NCBI RefSeq assembly: GCF_000420145.1
Contig: NZ_ATUJ01000001.1
Location: 124,001 to 188,000, forward strand
DNA length: 64,000 nt
Direction: 5' to 3'
DNA from: Paracoccus zeaxanthinifaciens ATCC 21588
Lineage (GTDB): Bacteria; Pseudomonadota; Alphaproteobacteria; Rhodobacterales; Rhodobacteraceae
Below, piece by piece: positions 38,486 through 48,081 of the stretch (the first letter of the stretch is position 1; each line of letters starts with the position of its first letter). Below the pieces are notes generated by a model, which saw nothing but the letters and a program-made list of their open reading frames with translations, was not told the origin of the DNA and searched no databases. The position numbers were made by a program, and so were the translations under genes.

Positions 38486-39757
38486 GGGCCGATCATCGCG
38501 GGCACGCTGGCCGTGACGCTTCTGGTGGGCGGCTTCGTGACATGGGCGCTGGCGACCAACATCTCGGGCGCGATCGTCGCCACCGGCCAGGTCGAGGTCG
38601 AGCAGCAGCGCCAGGTCGTCCAGCACCTGGATGGCGGCGTGGTCAAGGCCATCGCCGTCAAGGACGGTGCCAGCGTCGAGGCGGGCGACCTGCTGATCGC
38701 GCTGGACGGCAACCTGCTGCAGACCGAATTGGCCATCGTCGAGGGCCAGTATTTCGAGATCCTCGCACGCCGTGGCAGGCTCGAGGCCGAGCGCGGCGAT
38801 GCCGACACCGTCACCTTCCCCGAGGAACTGACCGAGGCGGCCGCCGATTCCGCAGAACTGCGCGACCTGATCGACGGCCAGACCAGCCTGTTCGCCACGC
38901 GCCTGGACACGCTGCGCCAGTCGCTGGACCAGCTGGCCAAGCAGTCCGAACAGATCGACAGCGAAGTGAAGGGCGTCGATGCCCAGATCGAGGCGCTGGC
39001 CACGCAGCGCGAGCTGATCGGCCGCGAACTGGCCGACCAGCAGAGCCTTCTGGACCGCGGCCTTGCGCAGGCATCGCGCGTGCTGGCCCTGGAACGCGAG
39101 GCCGCGCGCATGGACGGCGAACTGGGATCGCTGCAGGCCAACCGCGCCTCGGTCGAGATCCGCAAGACCGAGATCGAGATCCAGCGCCTCGGCCTGTCCG
39201 CGGAACGCCGCGAGGTGGCCGAGACCGAGCTGCGCGACCTCGGCTATCGGGAACTCGAGCTGGCCGAACGCCGCCGCAGCCTGATCGAGCAGATCAGCCG
39301 GCTTGAGATCCGCGCCCCGGCCTCGGGCATCGTCTACAACCTGCAGGTCACGACCCCGCGTTCGGTCGTGCGTGCGGCGGACCCGATCCTGTACATCATC
39401 CCGCAGGACCGCCCGCTGGTCATCGGCGCGCGCGTGGCGACCATCAACGTCGACGAGGTGCAGGCCGGCCAGCCGGTCGTGCTGCGCTTCTCGGCCTTCT
39501 CATCGCGCACCACCCCCGAGATCGACGGCAGGCTGGAGCGCATCTCGGCCGATGCGCTGATCGACGAGGCCACGCAGGTGCCCTATTACCGCGCCGAGGT
39601 GTCGATCCCGCAAGACGAGATGTCGAAGCTGGGCGATCTGGCGCTGGTCCCCGGCATGCCGGTCGAGGTCTATATCCAGACCGGCGAACGCAGCCCGATG
39701 GCCTATCTGGTCAAGCCGCTGTCGGATTACTTCAACCGGGCCTTCCGCGAAAGCTGA
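38411..39757 (+). CDS. HlyD-family type I secretion periplasmic adaptor (start disrupted)
   Basis: The 448-residue frame has a membrane helix at about 27-50 (IAGTLAVTLLVGGFVTWALA), the lipoyl-like GQVEVEQQRQVVQHLDGGVV, a long coiled coil (about 130-300), and the barrel domain IRAPASGIVYNLQVTTP to VPGMPVEVYIQTGERSPMAY. It is a periplasmic adaptor of type I secretion. Its native start has gone: the first 20 codons arise from the ABC pseudogene region in another frame. The GTG at 38411 or 38480 are the only candidates. With its ABC partner broken and no TolC here, function is doubtful unless served by a distant ABC protein. Confidence 0.8.
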   Translation: MRGFSGGWRPFCSISRRGNLRWPVRGPIIAGTLAVTLLVGGFVTWALATNISGAIVATGQVEVEQQRQVVQHLDGGVVKAIAVKDGASVEAGDLLIALDGNLLQTELAIVEGQYFEILARRGRLEAERGDADTVTFPEELTEAAADSAELRDLIDGQTSLFATRLDTLRQSLDQLAKQSEQIDSEVKGVDAQIEALATQRELIGRELADQQSLLDRGLAQASRVLALEREAARMDGELGSLQANRASVEIRKTEIEIQRLGLSAERREVAETELRDLGYRELELAERRRSLIEQISRLEIRAPASGIVYNLQVTTPRSVVRAADPILYIIPQDRPLVIGARVATINVDEVQAGQPVVLRFSAFSSRTTPEIDGRLERISADALIDEATQVPYYRAEVSIPQDEMSKLGDLALVPGMPVEVYIQTGERSPMAYLVKPLSDYFNRAFRES

Positions 39758-39818
39758 GCGCCTTGCCTTCCCCCTTCGGTTGACGCAGCCTCGCCGCGAA
39801 AACCGAAGGGAGGAAACA

Positions 39819-41126
39819 ATGCTGCGAATTCTGTCGCGACCCGCCACGCGCCTCATGGAGCGCTGGCTGCCGGACGCGTTCATCTTCGTGATCGTGCTGA
39901 CGCTGATCGCCGCCGCCGCCGCCATGCTGACGCAGGGCACGACCCCCGATCAGCTGATCGAATACTGGGGCGGAGGGTTCTGGGAACTGCTGTCCTTCTC
40001 GATGCAGATGCTGCTGGTCCTGGTGACGGGCTACATCCTTGCATCCTCGCCGCCGGTGCGGCGGATCCTGGCGCGGCTGGCGGGGCTGGCCGGTTCGGCG
40101 GGCGGGGCGATCGTGCTGGTGACGCTGGTGTCGCTGGCCGCCAGCTGGATCAACTGGGGCTTCGGCCTGGTGGTCGGCGCGATCTTCGCCAAGGAGCTGG
40201 CACGCCAGATCCGCGTCGATTACCGCCTGCTGGTCGCATCGGCCTATTCCGGCTTTCTTGTCTGGCATGGCGGCCTGGCCGGGTCGATCCCGCTGACCAT
40301 CGCGACGCCGGGCCATTTCACCGAAGACCAGATCGGCGTGATCCCGACCTCGCAGACCATCTTCTCGGCCTGGAACCTGGGCCTGGTGGCCGCGCTGTTC
40401 GTCATCATGCCGCTGGTCAACCGCGCCATGCTGCCGCGCCGCGAGGAAGAGGTCCTGGTCGATCCCGCGATCCTGCATGACGACAGGCTTGAGCGTCGCC
40501 GCGCCGCCACCCCGGCCGAGCGGCTGGAGAACAGCCCCCTGCTGATGTACCTGATCGGCCTGCCGGGCCTTGCGTGGCTGGCGATGCACTTCATCGGCGG
40601 CGGGGCCATCAACCTCAACGTGGTGAACTTCCTGTTCCTGTTCGCGGGCATCCTGCTGCATGGCAGCCCGCGCAGCCTGCTGGACGCGCTGGACGATGCG
40701 ATCCGCGGGGGTGCGGGCATCGTGATCCAGTTCCCCTTCTATGCGGGGATCATGGCCATCATGATCCAGAGCGGGCTGGCGGCCTCGATGTCGGAATGGT
40801 TCGTGTCCATCTCGACCGCGAAGACCCTGCCCTTCTGGAGCTTCATCAGCGCGGGCATCGTCAACATCTTCGTGCCCTCGGGCGGGGGACAATGGGCGGT
40901 GCAGGCACCGGTCATGCTGCCCGCCGCCGAGGCGCTTGGCGCGGATGCCGCGAAGGTCGCGATGGGCGTGGCATGGGGCGATGCCTGGACCAACCTGCTG
41001 CAGCCCTTCTGGGCGCTGCCCATGCTGGGGATCGCGGGGCTGAAGGCGCGCGACATCATGGGCTTCTGCGTGGTGATGCTGCTGATCACCGGCGTGGTGA
41101 TCGGCGGGGTGCTGTGGATGATCTGA
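39819..41126 (+). CDS. Short-chain fatty acid transporter (AtoE family)
   Basis: The 435-residue membrane protein belongs to the AtoE/SCFA transporter family, which imports acetoacetate or butyrate-type acids. Visible segments: WLPDAFIFVIVLTLIAAAAA, VSLAASWINWGFGLVVGAIF, LVASAYSGFLVWHGGLAGSI and IFVPSGGGQWAVQAPVMLPA, typical of the family, with about 11-12 helices. ATG 39819 follows GGGAGG; the ATG at 39780 is upstream of that site. It is monocistronic and may feed butyrate or acetoacetate into the pathways served by phaAB and the acyl-CoA dehydrogenases. The substrate is inferred. Confidence 0.87.
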   Translation: MLRILSRPATRLMERWLPDAFIFVIVLTLIAAAAAMLTQGTTPDQLIEYWGGGFWELLSFSMQMLLVLVTGYILASSPPVRRILARLAGLAGSAGGAIVLVTLVSLAASWINWGFGLVVGAIFAKELARQIRVDYRLLVASAYSGFLVWHGGLAGSIPLTIATPGHFTEDQIGVIPTSQTIFSAWNLGLVAALFVIMPLVNRAMLPRREEEVLVDPAILHDDRLERRRAATPAERLENSPLLMYLIGLPGLAWLAMHFIGGGAINLNVVNFLFLFAGILLHGSPRSLLDALDDAIRGGAGIVIQFPFYAGIMAIMIQSGLAASMSEWFVSISTAKTLPFWSFISAGIVNIFVPSGGGQWAVQAPVMLPAAEALGADAAKVAMGVAWGDAWTNLLQPFWALPMLGIAGLKARDIMGFCVVMLLITGVVIGGVLWMI

Positions 41127-41132
41127 CGGGGC

Positions 41133-41154
41133 GCCGGGGGTTCGCGCCCCCGGC
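41133..41154. terminator. GC-rich stem-loop between the fatty acid transporter and rnr genes
   Basis: GCCGGGGG (41133-41140) pairs with CCCCCGGC (41147-41154) with loop TTCGCG. It lacks a T-run, so it may act as a weak or processing hairpin between two convergent genes. Confidence 0.5.
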
Positions 41155-41162
41155 CACCCTGC

Positions 41163-43406
41163 TCAGCGCTTGCGGCGGCGCTTGGTCGCGCGCTTGACCT
41201 CGGCCAGCCGCGCCTTGGTGGACATGCGCCCAGACGGCCCGCGGCGACGCCCCTTCTGGGAACCGCGCGGCAGGCTGTTGCCCTCCAGCTCCAGCAGCTC
41301 CAGCGTCAGGCCGCCGGTCATCGGGATCGCCTCGGTCAGGCGCACGGTCACGCGCTGGCCGATGCCGATCTCCAGCCCCGTATCCGCGCCGATCAGCATC
41401 TGCGCGTCGGGGTCGAAGTGGAAATACTCGCGCCCGATGGTGCGGATCGGCAGCAGCCCGTCCGCGCCGCTGTCATCCAGCTTCACGAAGGCGCCGAATT
41501 TCTGGATGCCGCTGATGCGGCCCGTCATCTCGGCCCCCACCCGATCCGCCAGATAGGCCGCAAGGTAGCGGTCGGTCGTGTCGCGTTCCGCGGTCATCGA
41601 GCGGCGCTCGGTCTCGCTGATATGCTTGGCGGTCTCGTCCAGGCGCTCGATCTGGTCGGGGTCCAGCCCGTCCTTGCCCCAGCTATGCCCCGAGATCAGC
41701 GCCCGGTGCACCACGAGGTCGGCATAGCGCCGGATGGGCGAGGTGAAATGCGCATAGCTTTTCAGCGCCAGGCCGAAATGGCCGTAATTCTCGGGGTGGT
41801 AATAGGCCTGCGTCATCGACCGCAGCGTGCTGATGTTGATCAGCTCGTCGAAATCGGTGCCCTCGGCCTGGCCCAGAAGGCGGTTCAGGTGGCTGGTCTG
41901 CAGCACCTGCCCCTTGGCCAGGTTGAAGCCCGATGCCTGCGCCACCTCGCGCAGCGCGTCCATCTTTTCGAGGCTGGGTTCCTCGTGGACGCGGAACAGA
42001 AGCGGTCGCCCGCGCTGCGTCAGTTCCTCGGCGGCGGCGACGTTCGCCAGCACCATGAATTCCTCGATCAGCTTGTGAGCATCCAGCCGGTCGCGGAAGT
42101 TCACCGATTTCACGCGCCCCTCGGGCGTCAGCTCGATCCGACGTTCGGGCAGGTCCAGCTCCAGCGGCTGGCGGCGGTTGCGCGCATCGCGCAGCAGGCC
42201 ATAGGCGTGCCACAGCGGACGGATCACGTTGTCCATCAGCGGTTCGGTCTGCTCGTCCGGATTGCCGTCCGCCCCCGCCTGCGCCTGTTCATAGGCAAGG
42301 CTGGCGCGGCTGTTCATGATCCCGCGATGGAAGCGGTGGCTGATCTTGTTGCCCTGCGCATCCAGCCGCATCCGGACGGCGATGACGGCGCGGTCCACAC
42401 CCTCGTGCAGCGAACACAGATCGGCCGACAGCGCCTCGGGCAGCATTGGCACCACGCGGTCGGGGAAATAGGTCGAGTTGCCGCGCTTCCATGCCTCGCG
42501 GTCCAGCGCGCTGCCGGGCGTGACGTAATGGGCGACATCGGCGATGGCGACCCAGATGGTCGCGCCGCCATCCTCTTCGATATGGGCCGCGACGGCATCG
42601 TCGTGGTCGCGCGCATCCGACGGGTCGATGGTGACCAGCGGCAGGTCGCGCAGATCCTCGCGGTTCTTTTCCGCGGCGGGCTTGGCGGCCTCGGCCTCGC
42701 GCAGGACGGCGTCGGGGAATTCGTCGGGGATGCCGTGCTGGTGGATCGCGATCAGGCTGACGGCGCGCGGGGCCGAGGCATCGCCCAGCCGGTCGGTGAT
42801 GCGCGCCCAGGGCACACCCATCCGCCCGCGCGGGCCGATCTGCTCGGCCTGGACCAGCTCGCCATCCTCGGCATGCTGGGTCGCGTCCTCGCGCACGCGC
42901 CATTCGCGGTCCTGACCCTTGTCCACGGGCACGATGCGACCGCCCTGCGTCTCCTTGCGGAAGATGCCGGTGATGCGGTTGGGGCTGGCGGTGATGCGAC
43001 GGATCAGGCGGGCCTGGTACTGGTGATCCTCGCCCGCGACCTCGATCAGGCGGCCAAGGAAGCGGTCGCCGCGACCCAGTGCCGGATCGGCCTCTCGCGG
43101 GGCGAACAGGATGCGCGGCGCGGGGGCGTCGCCGCGCCACTCGATCGGCTTGGCGAACAGGTCGCCCGACCCGTCGGGGGCCAGCAGTTCCAGCACCGTG
43201 ACGGGGGGCAGCTTCTCGGCGTCCAGGTAATGCCTGCGGCGGCGTTCCAGCTGGCCTTCGGATTCCAGCTCCTTCAGCAGGCGCTTCAGCTCGATCCGGG
43301 CGGCGCCCTTGATGCCGAACGCCTTGGCGATGTCGCGCTTGGAATTCGCCTCGGGGTGGTCGTTCACCCATTCGAGGATCTGGGCCTTGCTGGGAATCGT
43401 CTTCAT
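41163..43406 (-). CDS. rnr: Ribonuclease R
   Basis: RNase R is a processive 3'-to-5' exoribonuclease that degrades structured RNA. The 747-residue product has an N-terminal helix-turn-helix-like region, two cold-shock-like domains, the RNB catalytic domain with the Asp cluster in DPSDARDHDDAVA (about residue 260) and LFRVHEEPSLEKMDAL, a C-terminal S1 domain, and a Lys/Arg-rich tail (KRATKRRRKR), as in typical RNase R. It stands 39 bases from the acetyltransferase/dapE/TauE genes, on the same strand. Confidence 0.96.
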   Translation of the reverse strand: MKTIPSKAQILEWVNDHPEANSKRDIAKAFGIKGAARIELKRLLKELESEGQLERRRRHYLDAEKLPPVTVLELLAPDGSGDLFAKPIEWRGDAPAPRILFAPREADPALGRGDRFLGRLIEVAGEDHQYQARLIRRITASPNRITGIFRKETQGGRIVPVDKGQDREWRVREDATQHAEDGELVQAEQIGPRGRMGVPWARITDRLGDASAPRAVSLIAIHQHGIPDEFPDAVLREAEAAKPAAEKNREDLRDLPLVTIDPSDARDHDDAVAAHIEEDGGATIWVAIADVAHYVTPGSALDREAWKRGNSTYFPDRVVPMLPEALSADLCSLHEGVDRAVIAVRMRLDAQGNKISHRFHRGIMNSRASLAYEQAQAGADGNPDEQTEPLMDNVIRPLWHAYGLLRDARNRRQPLELDLPERRIELTPEGRVKSVNFRDRLDAHKLIEEFMVLANVAAAEELTQRGRPLLFRVHEEPSLEKMDALREVAQASGFNLAKGQVLQTSHLNRLLGQAEGTDFDELINISTLRSMTQAYYHPENYGHFGLALKSYAHFTSPIRRYADLVVHRALISGHSWGKDGLDPDQIERLDETAKHISETERRSMTAERDTTDRYLAAYLADRVGAEMTGRISGIQKFGAFVKLDDSGADGLLPIRTIGREYFHFDPDAQMLIGADTGLEIGIGQRVTVRLTEAIPMTGGLTLELLELEGNSLPRGSQKGRRRGPSGRMSTKARLAEVKRATKRRRKR

Positions 43407-43445
43407 CGCGTCATGCCTTCATCAGTCGCCAACGCGCCTGCGTTG

Positions 43446-43862
43446 TCAGAGTTCGCGGCTCATGTCACGATGGGGAATGCCGGCATCGTCGTAAACCGGG
43501 CCGTGGGCCGCAAATCCCAGTTTCTCGTAAAAGCCGATGGCATGGACTTGGGAACTCAGCTTGGCGCGCACAACCCCCGGCCTTGCACGCAGCGCATCCA
43601 GCGCCGCCCGCATCAGCGCCGCGCCCGCGCCCGTCCCGCGCATCCGGGGCAGCACGCAGACGCGCCCGATCTTGCCGGTATCGCCCTGCACGAACAGCCG
43701 CGCCGTTCCCCAGGGGCCGTCCTCATCCTGACCCAGAAGGTGGATCGCCAGGTCGTCCAGGTCGTCCATCTCGTCGGCCTCGGGGACGGCCTGTTCGTCG
43801 ATGAAGACCCTGCGGCGCAGCATGTGGCAGGCGGCCAGATCGTCGGTTTCCTCGATCCTCAT
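43446..43862 (-). CDS. GNAT-family N-acetyltransferase (ElaA-like)
   Basis: The 138-residue product begins [20 protein letters not shown] and carries [18 protein letters not shown], then the acetyl-CoA-binding loop [17 protein letters not shown], near the pattern Q/RxxGxG/A, and the C-terminal FYEKLGF. It resembles ElaA/YjcF-type GNATs, which acetylate unknown small molecules or proteins. ATG 43862 overlaps the dapE stop by 4 bases, so it is coupled to dapE. Confidence 0.85.
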   Translation of the reverse strand: MRIEETDDLAACHMLRRRVFIDEQAVPEADEMDDLDDLAIHLLGQDEDGPWGTARLFVQGDTGKIGRVCVLPRMRGTGAGAALMRAALDALRARPGVVRAKLSSQVHAIGFYEKLGFAAHGPVYDDAGIPHRDMSREL

Positions 43863-44998
43863 GCGAAGAACCTTTCCAGCATGCGGCCATAGATGGTCTT
43901 GAGCTGGTTGACCTGCGCTGCGGGCACGCGTTCGTCGATCTGGTGCATGTACAGGCCCACCAGCCCGAATTCGACCACCGGGCAGTGGTTCTTGACATAG
44001 CGCGCGTCCGAGGTCCCCCCCGAGGTGGACAGCACCGGCTGGCGGTTCGTTTCCTGTGTGACGACCTCGCGGATCATGTCGACGAAGGGGCCGGGCGCGG
44101 TCAGGAACGCCTCGCCCGAGATGTCGGCCGACAGGTCGATCCGCACGCCGGTCTCGTGCGTGATGCGGTCGGCATGGGCCTGCAGCCGCTCGGTCAGGGA
44201 TGCGCCCGTGTGCAGGTCGTTGAAGCGGATGTTGACCACTGCCGTCGCGCGTTCGGGGATGACGTTCGATGCCGGGTTCCCGCAATCGACCGAGGTGACC
44301 TGCAACCCCGAGGGGTCGAAATGGTCGGTCCCCTCGTCCAGCGGCTCGGCGGTCAGTTCGAACAGGAACCGCGTCAGCGCGTGCAGCGGGTTGTTGGCCT
44401 TGTGCGGATAGGCCGCGTGCCCCTGCTTGCCCGTCGCGCGGATGTTGAAGGTCATCGAGCCGCGACGCCCGATCTTCATCATCTCGCCCATGACCTCGGG
44501 GTTCGACGGCTCGCCCACGATGCAGGCATCCATGCGCTCCCCGTTCGCGTCCATCCAGTCAAGCAGCGCGGGCGTGCCGTCCTTCGAGGGGCCTTCCTCG
44601 TCGCCGGTGATGGTCAGGATGATCGCGCCCTCGGGCGGCGTGTCGCGGACGAAGTCGATGGCGGCGGCGACGAAGGCCGCGACGCCCGATTTCATGTCCG
44701 TGGCCCCGCGCCCCCAGATCGTGCCATCGGCATCGACATGCCCGGAAAAGGGCGGATGCGTCCAGGATGCCGGATCGCCGGTCGGCACCACGTCCACATG
44801 CCCGTTGAAGCCGATGGTCTTCGCCCCCTTCGCGCCCCACCGCGCGAACAGGTTCGGCGTGCCGTTGCGGTCGGCGCGGTGGCACTCGAAGCCCGCCTCG
44901 GACAGCATGCCCTCCAGCAGTTCCAGCGCCTCGTGCGCGTCGGGCGTCACCGAGGGGCAGCGGATCAGGCGGGCGGTCAGGTCGGCGGCGTCAATCAT
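43859..44998 (-). CDS. dapE: Succinyl-diaminopimelate desuccinylase
   Basis: DapE hydrolyses N-succinyl-LL-diaminopimelate, giving diaminopimelate for cell wall and lysine. The 379-residue zinc enzyme shows GHVDVVP with its metal His, [11 protein letters not shown] with the bridging Asp, [20 protein letters not shown] with the catalytic Glu pair, and [17 protein letters not shown] with the last His. I use ATG 44998, overlapping the TauE stop by one base; GTG 45001 is alternative. lysA at 23 kb is the last step of the same route. Confidence 0.96.
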   Translation of the reverse strand: MIDAADLTARLIRCPSVTPDAHEALELLEGMLSEAGFECHRADRNGTPNLFARWGAKGAKTIGFNGHVDVVPTGDPASWTHPPFSGHVDADGTIWGRGATDMKSGVAAFVAAAIDFVRDTPPEGAIILTITGDEEGPSKDGTPALLDWMDANGERMDACIVGEPSNPEVMGEMMKIGRRGSMTFNIRATGKQGHAAYPHKANNPLHALTRFLFELTAEPLDEGTDHFDPSGLQVTSVDCGNPASNVIPERATAVVNIRFNDLHTGASLTERLQAHADRITHETGVRIDLSADISGEAFLTAPGPFVDMIREVVTQETNRQPVLSTSGGTSDARYVKNHCPVVEFGLVGLYMHQIDERVPAAQVNQLKTIYGRMLERFFA

Positions 44999-45765
44999 CA
45001 CATGCTCCAGAGTTCAAGCGCGCGGCGGATCAGGTTCAGGCCGGTCAGGATCAAAAGGACCAGCGTCCAGCGGCGAAACTGCCCCACATCCAACCGGTCC
45101 TGCAAGGCGAAGCCCAGCTTCATGCCGACGAAGCCCGGCAGGCACAGGATCAGCGACAGGGGCACCGTCTGCGCGTTCAGCACGCCCGAGAACAGATGCG
45201 CTACCGTCAGCACCACCGCGCCGATCAGGAAGACCACGCCCTGCACGCGGACCTGTTCCTTCTTCTCGATCCCGATGGACAGCAGATAGACGATCAGCGG
45301 CGGCCCCCAGATCCCCGAGATCCCGCCGTACAGACCCCCGATCACGCCCGACACGGCCTCGGCCCGCTTCTGGTGGCGCAGGCTCATGGTCATGGGGCGG
45401 CCCGACAGCTGCCACAGCGCGAACAGCGTGATCGGCAGACCCAGGATCGCGTACATCAGCCATTGCGGGATGATGTTGGCAAACCCCGCCGAGACGCAGA
45501 TGAAGACGCCCACCATCGCGATATGCAGCCGGAACCGCCGGATCGACCCGGCAGCCGCCGGCACCCCGTCGCGCATCGCCTGCTGGATGTTGGTGAACAG
45601 CGTCGGCAGGATCATCGCCGCCAGCGCCGTGGTGGCGGGCATGATCGATCCGAAGACCGAGATCATGATCATGGGCATGGCAAAGCCGATCGCCCCCTTC
45701 ACGAATCCCGCGAACAGCGTGACCCCGAGGGCCGCGACGAATTGCCAAAGCTCTAATCCGAACAT
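44998..45765 (-). CDS. TauE/SafE-family membrane permease
   Basis: The 255-residue protein has about eight helices and belongs to the TauE/SafE family ([20 protein letters not shown] at the start, then [20 protein letters not shown] in the second half), whose members export sulfite, sulfoacetate or other organosulfonates; many are of unknown substrate. It is translated ahead of dapE with a one-base overlap. There is no sulfonate gene nearby, so the substrate cannot be told. Confidence 0.82.
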   Translation of the reverse strand: MFGLELWQFVAALGVTLFAGFVKGAIGFAMPMIMISVFGSIMPATTALAAMILPTLFTNIQQAMRDGVPAAAGSIRRFRLHIAMVGVFICVSAGFANIIPQWLMYAILGLPITLFALWQLSGRPMTMSLRHQKRAEAVSGVIGGLYGGISGIWGPPLIVYLLSIGIEKKEQVRVQGVVFLIGAVVLTVAHLFSGVLNAQTVPLSLILCLPGFVGMKLGFALQDRLDVGQFRRWTLVLLILTGLNLIRRALELWSM

Positions 45766-45922
45766 GCGCGCACGCTAAACGCGGGGTTCGGAAAGGAAAA
45801 GACAAATACGGCAGCGATTCCGTTGCGACATTTTAGAACCTTTGGGGATCACTTGGCGCATAATTGTTGCGCTGCGGATGCAAAGGCGCTACCCATGCTG
45901 CAACGCCGCAAAGGGGAAAGCG
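45766..45922. promoter_or_regulatory. Divergent region between the TauE-family gene and mcd
   Basis: About 157 bases. CATAAT at 45859-45864 is a good -10 for mcd but I find no matching -35. GCAAAGG occurs twice at 45880-45886 and 45908-45914, the second doubling as part of the ribosome site. An activator-dependent promoter is plausible. Confidence 0.3.
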
Positions 45923-47530
45923 ATGAAAGACATGCAGCACCGGTCCGAGGCCGTCCTGTCCGAGCTTGACGATCTGCAGACCCGCGCGACCGAGGCGCTG
46001 CGGGCGCTGGTCGCACCTTCGGGCAAACCCGATCCGCAATTGCTGGAGGTGCATCAGCACGCCGCCCATGCGCTGTCCTGGCTGGCCACCTATGTCGAAT
46101 CCATCCGGCAGCTGCATGCATGGTCGGGCCGCGTCTCGGGCCGGGTCGAGGATCTGATCGCCGCCATCGGAATGGGCGAATACCTGACCCAGATCGCCCA
46201 TGGCATCCCCATGAGCCAGACCGAATTCGCCCGCCTGTCGGATCTTGGCATCGAATGGACGCCGTCGGACGCCGCGCGCGACCTGATGGGCGGCAACACC
46301 CCCGCCGCGCGGGCCGAGCTTGCGCGCCTGATCGCGGATGCTCAGGGCGCCCCCACCTTCGGGGCCTCGGGCCTGGACGAGGACCTGGAGATGATCCGCG
46401 ACCAGTTCCGCCGCTGGACCGAGGACAAGGTCGTCCCCCATGCCCATGACTGGCACCTGAAGGACGAGCTGATCCCCATGGAGGTGATCGAGGAGCTGGC
46501 CGAGCTGGGCGTCTTCGGCCTGACCATCCCCGAGGAATTCGGCGGGCTGGGCATGCCCAAGGCCGCGATGGTCGTCGTGTCCGAGGAACTGTCGCGCGGC
46601 TATATCGGCGTGGGATCCCTCGGCACCCGAAGCGAGATCGCGGCCGAGCTGATCCTCTGCGGCGGCACTGATGCGCAGAAGGCCCATTGGCTGCCGCGCC
46701 TTGCCAGCGGCGAGACGCTGCCCACCGCGGTCTTCACCGAGCCCAATACGGGCAGCGACCTCGGCAGCCTGCGCACCCGCGCGGTGCGGGACGGCGACGA
46801 TTGGGTCGTGACCGGCAACAAGACCTGGATCACCCACGCGGCCCGCACCCATGTCATGACGCTGCTGGCCCGCACCGACCCCGACACGACGGATTATCGC
46901 GGCCTGTCGATGTTCATCGCCGAAAAGACCCCCGGCACGGATGCCGACCCCTTCCCCACCCCCGGCATGACGGGGGGCGAGATCGAGGTGCTGGGCTATC
47001 GCGGGATGAAGGAATACGAGCTGGGCTTCGACGGCTTCCGCGTGGCGGGCGGCAACCTTCTGGGCGGGCAGACGGGCCAGGGCTTCAAGCAGCTGATGCA
47101 GACCTTCGAATCCGCGCGCATCCAGACCGCCGCCCGCGCCATCGGCGTGGCGCAGAACGCGCTGGAGCTGGGCCTGCGCTATGCGCTGGACCGCAAGCAG
47201 TTCGGCAAGCCGCTGGTCGAATTTCCCCGCGTGGCCGACAAGCTGGCGATGATGGCTGTCGAAATCATGATCGCAAGGCAGCTCACTTATTTCAGCGCGT
47301 GGCAGAAAGATCACGACCGCCGCTGCGACCTCGAGGCCGGGATGGCCAAGCTGCTGGGGGCCCGCGTGGCCTGGTCGGCGGCGGACAACGCGCTGCAAAT
47401 CCACGGTGGCAACGGTTTCGCGCTGGAATACCAGGTCAGCCGGGTGCTGTGCGACGCCCGCATCCTCAACATCTTCGAGGGCGCGGCGGAAATTCAGGCA
47501 CAGGTCATCGCGCGGCGTCTTCTGGGATGA
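45923..47530 (+). CDS. mcd: (2S)-methylsuccinyl-CoA dehydrogenase
   Basis: Mcd oxidises (2S)-methylsuccinyl-CoA to mesaconyl-CoA in the ethylmalonyl-CoA pathway for acetyl-CoA assimilation. The 535-residue protein is much longer than ordinary acyl-CoA dehydrogenases (about 380-400): residues 1-140 form an extra domain (HAAHALSWLATYVESIRQLH), as known for Mcd. The core has FTEPNTGSDLGSLRTRAVR, RDGDDWVVTGNKTWITHAAR and FEGAAEIQAQ with the catalytic Glu region. ATG 45923 follows AAGGGGAAAG. Identity rests on length, N-terminal domain and organism; electrons would go to ETF and ETF-QO (55.8 kb). Confidence 0.85.
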   Translation: MKDMQHRSEAVLSELDDLQTRATEALRALVAPSGKPDPQLLEVHQHAAHALSWLATYVESIRQLHAWSGRVSGRVEDLIAAIGMGEYLTQIAHGIPMSQTEFARLSDLGIEWTPSDAARDLMGGNTPAARAELARLIADAQGAPTFGASGLDEDLEMIRDQFRRWTEDKVVPHAHDWHLKDELIPMEVIEELAELGVFGLTIPEEFGGLGMPKAAMVVVSEELSRGYIGVGSLGTRSEIAAELILCGGTDAQKAHWLPRLASGETLPTAVFTEPNTGSDLGSLRTRAVRDGDDWVVTGNKTWITHAARTHVMTLLARTDPDTTDYRGLSMFIAEKTPGTDADPFPTPGMTGGEIEVLGYRGMKEYELGFDGFRVAGGNLLGGQTGQGFKQLMQTFESARIQTAARAIGVAQNALELGLRYALDRKQFGKPLVEFPRVADKLAMMAVEIMIARQLTYFSAWQKDHDRRCDLEAGMAKLLGARVAWSAADNALQIHGGNGFALEYQVSRVLCDARILNIFEGAAEIQAQVIARRLLG

Positions 47531-47604
47531 ACGGGATCGGACTGGAACGGGAAATGGTTTAAGGATAATCCGTTCCGGTCCGCTTTCCGCCAAGGAGTTC
47601 TGCC

Positions 47605-48078
47605 ATGTTCCGTTCCGTCTTCCAAACGCGCCGCAAGATGCCGCTCGTCGCGCTCGGTGCCGCCGCGTTGACGCTTGCCGCCTGTTCCTCGGAACCTGCG
47701 GGCGATCCCATGGGCGGCCTGCCCGCGAACGACTACGTGCTGGTCGGCATCGGCAACGGCACCGTGCCGCTGCGCAACATCACCCTGACGCTGCGCCCCG
47801 AAGGCGTGTCCGGCCGCGGCCCGTGCAACGGCTATGCCGCCAAGAACACCGTCCAGCTGCCCGCCGTCGCGTTCGAGCCGCTGCAGACCAGCGGCGTCAC
47901 CGACTGCAAGGACCTGGCCGTCGAACAGCGCTTCTTCGAAGCCCTTCAGAACGCGACCGAGATGGAGTTCTATGGCGGCGTGCTGAAGATCAAGGGCCCG
48001 ACCTGGCTGATCTTCGAAAGCGGTCGTCCCGCCGATCAGGTGACCGACGCGCTGTCGGCCGCGCGCGGCAACCAGTAA
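47605..48078 (+). CDS. META-domain lipoprotein
   Basis: The 157-residue product has a lipoprotein signal with LTLAACS (Cys about 27) and a META domain (HslJ-like), seen as LTLRPEGVSGRGPCNGYAAK and the paired Cys in VTDCKDL. META proteins are small beta-barrel envelope proteins, some stress-induced (HslJ). It would be anchored in a membrane facing the periplasm. It converges on recO with 3 bases between stops. A hairpin GGACTGGAACGG/CCGTTCCGGTCC lies upstream (47540-47582), after mcd. Confidence 0.83.
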   Translation: MFRSVFQTRRKMPLVALGAAALTLAACSSEPAGDPMGGLPANDYVLVGIGNGTVPLRNITLTLRPEGVSGRGPCNGYAAKNTVQLPAVAFEPLQTSGVTDCKDLAVEQRFFEALQNATEMEFYGGVLKIKGPTWLIFESGRPADQVTDALSAARGNQ

Positions 48079-48081
48079 GCC

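Noticed and set aside
38404..39306. Plus-strand frame beginning MGRARFFGGLAALLFHQPAGK as a separate gene
   Set aside because: Its first part is the continuation of the collapsed ABC transporter frame (ILMGRA and the Walker A remnant); the rest is a shadow of hlyD in another frame.
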